From Phycisphaerales bacterium UBA7800 (GTDB lineage: Bacteria > Planctomycetota > Phycisphaerae > Phycisphaerales > Phycisphaeraceae): a DNA stretch of 64,000 nt. Positions 61,157 to 64,000 of this stretch are shown piece after piece. The stretch is taken from contig DLCK01000030.1 in the NCBI GenBank assembly GCA_002480565.1, positions 164,952 through 228,951 of the forward strand, written 5' to 3'. How positions within the stretch are numbered: the first letter of the stretch is position 1; every line of letters begins with the position of its first letter. The notes below the pieces were generated by a model, which saw only the letters and a program-made list of their open reading frames with translations, had not been told where the DNA came from and searched no databases. The position numbers and the translations under genes were made by a program.

Positions 61157-63757
61157 ATGAATGATCCAGCAGGGCAGCGGATCATTTTTTTGACCAATTC
61201 AACGTCCGGTAACTGTACAATAGGGGCGGATCGGGAAAAGACGGTCGCGGAGTTGCGACTGTATTCAATCAAGACCCTGCAAGATAAGGGCGTTGTGTTG
61301 GATAAACAACGCACCAATAAAGAGCTGGACGCATTGGCAGACCTGTATCTCACAGGACCGGATGAATCCAAAGATCAGGCCTCCCCCAAAGAGGCCATGG
61401 CGATCAGTGCGCAACGCAAATCAACCACCCAGCGACGCAAAGCCCCTTCTGCTCCTTCAACCAATCCACCTTCCGACGATTTGGACATCACCGATCGGTA
61501 TCCGGGCACCCGTTCCACTGGCTTGATGAAAGGCCCGTCACCTGCGCGTCTTGTTGCCAAGGTGAACAATCAGGCTGATGCTCAAGATACCGCCAGTGAC
61601 CATGCCACTTTGGCTCAGCAAATCGACGAACTGACTCAAACCAAAACCCAACAAGACGAACCGACCCTTCGTCTGGTGAATCTGGAACTTGAATCCGCCA
61701 TGAGTCCCCGCCCCCGGCCCCCCCGGAATCCTCAAAACATCTCCAATTCATCCAACGGCTTGGAGACTGATACGGACGCTTCACATCAATCACATGACCT
61801 GTCAATGCCAACCAATACATCGGTATTGGAGTTCACTGAACCAGTTGAGATGACCGACCGACGTGTTGAAGTAGTCTTCCTGGGCAACCTGCCGGGCTTT
61901 GCTTCGCCATGGATGACACAATACGCTCAGCATGTCGCATTGGAATGTGGCGTCGTAGGTGTCCTGCACGTTGATGATGAGCAGATTGATCTGGACTTTG
62001 TCTCCACGCCTGCCAATCGTGTCCGCCTTGATACCTTGCATCAGCAGATCACGCAGTACGATCAGGCGGATGACCTCATCGCTGTTTTGGACATGCTCAA
62101 TCAAGGAACCAACGCACCTGTGGGTGCCTGGCTGATCCATCTTGCGACACCTTTAACCGACACCACCCAAGCCATTGCCCGTTCACTGCCTGTTTGGACA
62201 CTCCTCTCAGGCGTTGATGAGGCAGCTGGCGCCCGAGCAATGGACTGGTTATCGCATTGCCTGGAACAGGCCAAGTCCGAGGATATGAACCATGTGCAGT
62301 TCATGGCAATGGGAAGTGATATCGACCGTGCAGTGAGCATGGTCCGTCAACTTGATGAGCGTGCTTTGGAACAATGGGACACGTCCGTCGAACTCGTCGG
62401 CGTGCAACGTCAAATGGTGCCTGTGCATCTGCATACCCTTGGTAGCTTCCCGACAATGCTCGACCAGTGGCCAGTGCTCGCCAAACTCCTTGCAGGTGAT
62501 GTGGCAACGACCGATTACCGCGGCAGTCTGGTCACCCGCATTGAATCCTCCAACACGCCCCCACAAACACCACAAGACTCTCAAGTCACAGCCACATCAG
62601 ACAATCAACAATCCATCGACACCCCAGTCGCCAATGACACTGCCAAGAAGCATGACTTTGAAGCCACCGTCACCGCAGAAGAAGCACGCAATCTGCTCAT
62701 GGCAGCAGCCAAAATAGACGGCATCAGCATCCAGGGTGTCGAACTTGAAGAAACCGAAACGCCAGACATCGAAGATGCCGCCACCCCTCTTGAGCCATCG
62801 CATGTTCAAGACCTTTCGGATACCGGCGCGTTTGATGCAATGCTCGACGAAGCGGATGACGATGAACTGACCATGATGGAAGCCGAAGCGCAACTGCTCG
62901 AAGATCAGCCTCAGCCAACTGGCCATGACATAGCAACTCAGGCGGTTCCCGAACCGGAAGTGGTCTCCGATACAGTTCGCAATTTTGTCGAACGTCTCAG
63001 ACAGCAGGAACTCCGCAAACGTCAGCAGGCTACAGCATCAGAGTCATCCGTTGAGTCTCAAACTACACCGGATACCAGTTTGCATAACGATCAACCGGCA
63101 ACTGTGCTTGAACCCTCGCTGACCGTCGCGGAGGTCGCCAAGACATCTGCTGATACCCAGCGTGATGTGCGAGCCCAGATACTCAACCAACCCAGTCGTC
63201 CTCAGCCGCAGAAGCAAAGCAGCCCTGAAGCTCAGCCTCTAAATCGTCCGACGTTTGAGCCACGTGTAACCAATCTGCCACGTCGCCCCCAATCTGCCGA
63301 TACAGCTGAACCTCAAACAGATCACACTGCTGCTCAGTCGCAGACGATACAAGGTACAACTCAACCACACCTTGCCAGCTATTTGCAAGAAGCAGGTTTG
63401 ATTTCACTCACCGCACGTTGCCCACAACATCCCCAAGTCGAAATCACCCTCGATGAATCCGGCGGAGTGCATCTTCTTGCAAGGCATGAGCAATCCTCAA
63501 ACACCACAGTCCGTGATGCAATGTACGAATTGCTTGATGCACGCGGTTGGGTTGACCATCACATTTCACTATTGAGTCTCACCCAAAAGCAACTACGCTT
63601 CGACATGCAGATTCGCCCGGTCGTGCATCTGTTCACCGACGATGCTCGCGGCGCTGCCCAACTCGTTGCAAACAGTGCCAAGTTCGTGAAGTTCCATCTG
63701 CTATCAGCAGTGACCGTTGGAAATGAACGAGCGTTCTACTGCACTGAACTCAACTAA
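61157..63757 (+). CDS. Large low-complexity protein with a Rossmann-like middle domain, unknown function
   Basis: 866 residues. The N-terminal 70 residues are folded-looking (EKTVAELRLYSIKTLQDKGV, then LDALADLYLTG). Residues about 75-220 are polar and disordered. Residues about 225-460 have the strand-helix order of a P-loop or Rossmann-like domain (VEVVFLGNLPGFASPWMTQY; VGVLHVDDEQIDLDFVST; GAWLIHLATPLTDTTQAI) but no Walker A is left. A long Gln/Pro/Glu-rich linker follows (about 460-740). The last 130 residues are again folded (ISLTARCPQHPQVEITLDES; LLSAVTVGNERAFYCTEL). I recognise no family. It follows the ParA-CBM48 gene on the same strand and may be a partner. AGGAAC precedes the ATG. Confidence 0.65.
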   Translation: MNDPAGQRIIFLTNSTSGNCTIGADREKTVAELRLYSIKTLQDKGVVLDKQRTNKELDALADLYLTGPDESKDQASPKEAMAISAQRKSTTQRRKAPSAPSTNPPSDDLDITDRYPGTRSTGLMKGPSPARLVAKVNNQADAQDTASDHATLAQQIDELTQTKTQQDEPTLRLVNLELESAMSPRPRPPRNPQNISNSSNGLETDTDASHQSHDLSMPTNTSVLEFTEPVEMTDRRVEVVFLGNLPGFASPWMTQYAQHVALECGVVGVLHVDDEQIDLDFVSTPANRVRLDTLHQQITQYDQADDLIAVLDMLNQGTNAPVGAWLIHLATPLTDTTQAIARSLPVWTLLSGVDEAAGARAMDWLSHCLEQAKSEDMNHVQFMAMGSDIDRAVSMVRQLDERALEQWDTSVELVGVQRQMVPVHLHTLGSFPTMLDQWPVLAKLLAGDVATTDYRGSLVTRIESSNTPPQTPQDSQVTATSDNQQSIDTPVANDTAKKHDFEATVTAEEARNLLMAAAKIDGISIQGVELEETETPDIEDAATPLEPSHVQDLSDTGAFDAMLDEADDDELTMMEAEAQLLEDQPQPTGHDIATQAVPEPEVVSDTVRNFVERLRQQELRKRQQATASESSVESQTTPDTSLHNDQPATVLEPSLTVAEVAKTSADTQRDVRAQILNQPSRPQPQKQSSPEAQPLNRPTFEPRVTNLPRRPQSADTAEPQTDHTAAQSQTIQGTTQPHLASYLQEAGLISLTARCPQHPQVEITLDESGGVHLLARHEQSSNTTVRDAMYELLDARGWVDHHISLLSLTQKQLRFDMQIRPVVHLFTDDARGAAQLVANSAKFVKFHLLSAVTVGNERAFYCTELN

Positions 63758-63829
63758 GCCAATTGCATGAGTTCGATTTGTTGTTTTGCTCAGTTCTGAT
63801 TTTCAGAAGTTTGATTCCATTGTCATATT

Positions 63830-64000
63830 TTGCTTGCCAGGGAGCTTCGCCCCCCGGACCCCCTCGCGAGCTTGGTGCATTTCTGCAAGTCTGTTTCAAT
63901 GTTGCAGCAAAAGGTTCAAAGGCCTGTGTTAAATGGGGCTCTGCCCCAAACCCCGCCAACAGGCGGCTGTTGGATTGCCGCCCCCGGAAGTGCAATTACT
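63830..64000. repeat. GC-rich hairpin tract at the right edge
   Basis: Two hairpins are clear: GGGGC-TCT-GCCCC (63935-63947) and CCAACAG-GCGG-CTGTTGG (63956-63973). The tract also contains GCTTCGCCCCCCGGACCCCC. I see no gene here. The word CCCCCGGAAGTG at 63981 recurs at 59525 in the leader of the ParA-CBM48 gene. Confidence 0.5.

Noticed and set aside
63750..63995. Open frame of 81 codons on the minus strand at the right edge
   Set aside because: It lies over GC-rich hairpins, has low-complexity composition and no ribosome-binding site.
1..64000. tRNA, rRNA, CRISPR array, transposase, integrase or phage genes
   Set aside because: Looked for on both strands by motif and pattern; none could be supported.

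Overview
The window looks like chromosomal DNA of a planctomycete, most likely of the Phycisphaerae type. The taxon markers are two giant proteins with the N-terminal LEPRVLLSA motif, two prepilin-like proteins of the H-X9-DG type, two PEP-CTERM exported proteins, a membrane protein ending in a CPKCGYDLTG-type zinc ribbon, and secretin/PilT genes in a Gram-negative setting with LpxK. This assignment is inference from protein families; no rRNA, tRNA, CRISPR array, transposase or phage gene was seen.

Layout. 1-5.2 kb: the 3' part of an energised-membrane operon (ExbD, an ExbD-like lipoprotein, a TPR protein, a membrane-anchored VWA protein), then dtd. 5.8-16.4 kb: carbohydrate genes (GH20 hexosaminidase, ROK regulator, H-X9-DG pseudopilin; a TIM-barrel protein with a GH20-like barrel; a sugar isomerase/epimerase-like TIM barrel and a Gfo/Idh/MocA oxidoreductase divergent from an AraC regulator; an SGNH hydrolase). 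16.6-22.7 kb: a GNAT-RimK fusion, two membrane proteins, and a DUF420-SCO1-ABC-2 permease cluster. 22.9-28.5 kb: a second VWA-ExbB-ExbD-ExbD-TPR operon. 28.7-35.7 kb: LacI regulator, two PEP-CTERM proteins, then a LacI-pseudopilin-beta-helix glycosidase module. 35.8-42.2 kb: one uninterrupted ORF joining an MsbA-like ABC exporter to a secretin, a 2Fe-2S ferredoxin, and a PilT-like ATPase. 42.6-53.1 kb: two tandem giant subtilisin-like proteins. 53.4-63.8 kb: RdgB, a GH57 branching enzyme, an FMN reductase, a zinc-ribbon membrane protein, LpxK, Maf, a ParA ATPase ending in a glycogen-binding CBM48 domain, and a large low-complexity protein.

The most original signal is the pair of ExbB/ExbD-VWA-TPR loci. 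Both VWA proteins carry a single N-terminal membrane helix with an SxxxH motif, the hallmark of TonB and TolA helices that contact ExbB/ExbD or TolQ/TolR. This suggests a proton-motive-force-driven transducer whose output domain is a von Willebrand A domain rather than a TonB or TolA C-terminal domain, working with periplasmic TPR proteins and, in one locus, with an ExbD periplasmic domain re-anchored as a lipoprotein. The ABC-secretin ORF and the ParA-CBM48 fusion are the next most unusual genes.

At least five families of short palindromic dispersed repeats lie between genes. One copy overlaps the predicted 5' end of a TPR gene. Two parallel modules (regulator + pseudopilin + glycosidase) suggest that H-X9-DG pseudopilins belong to carbohydrate-use gene sets here.
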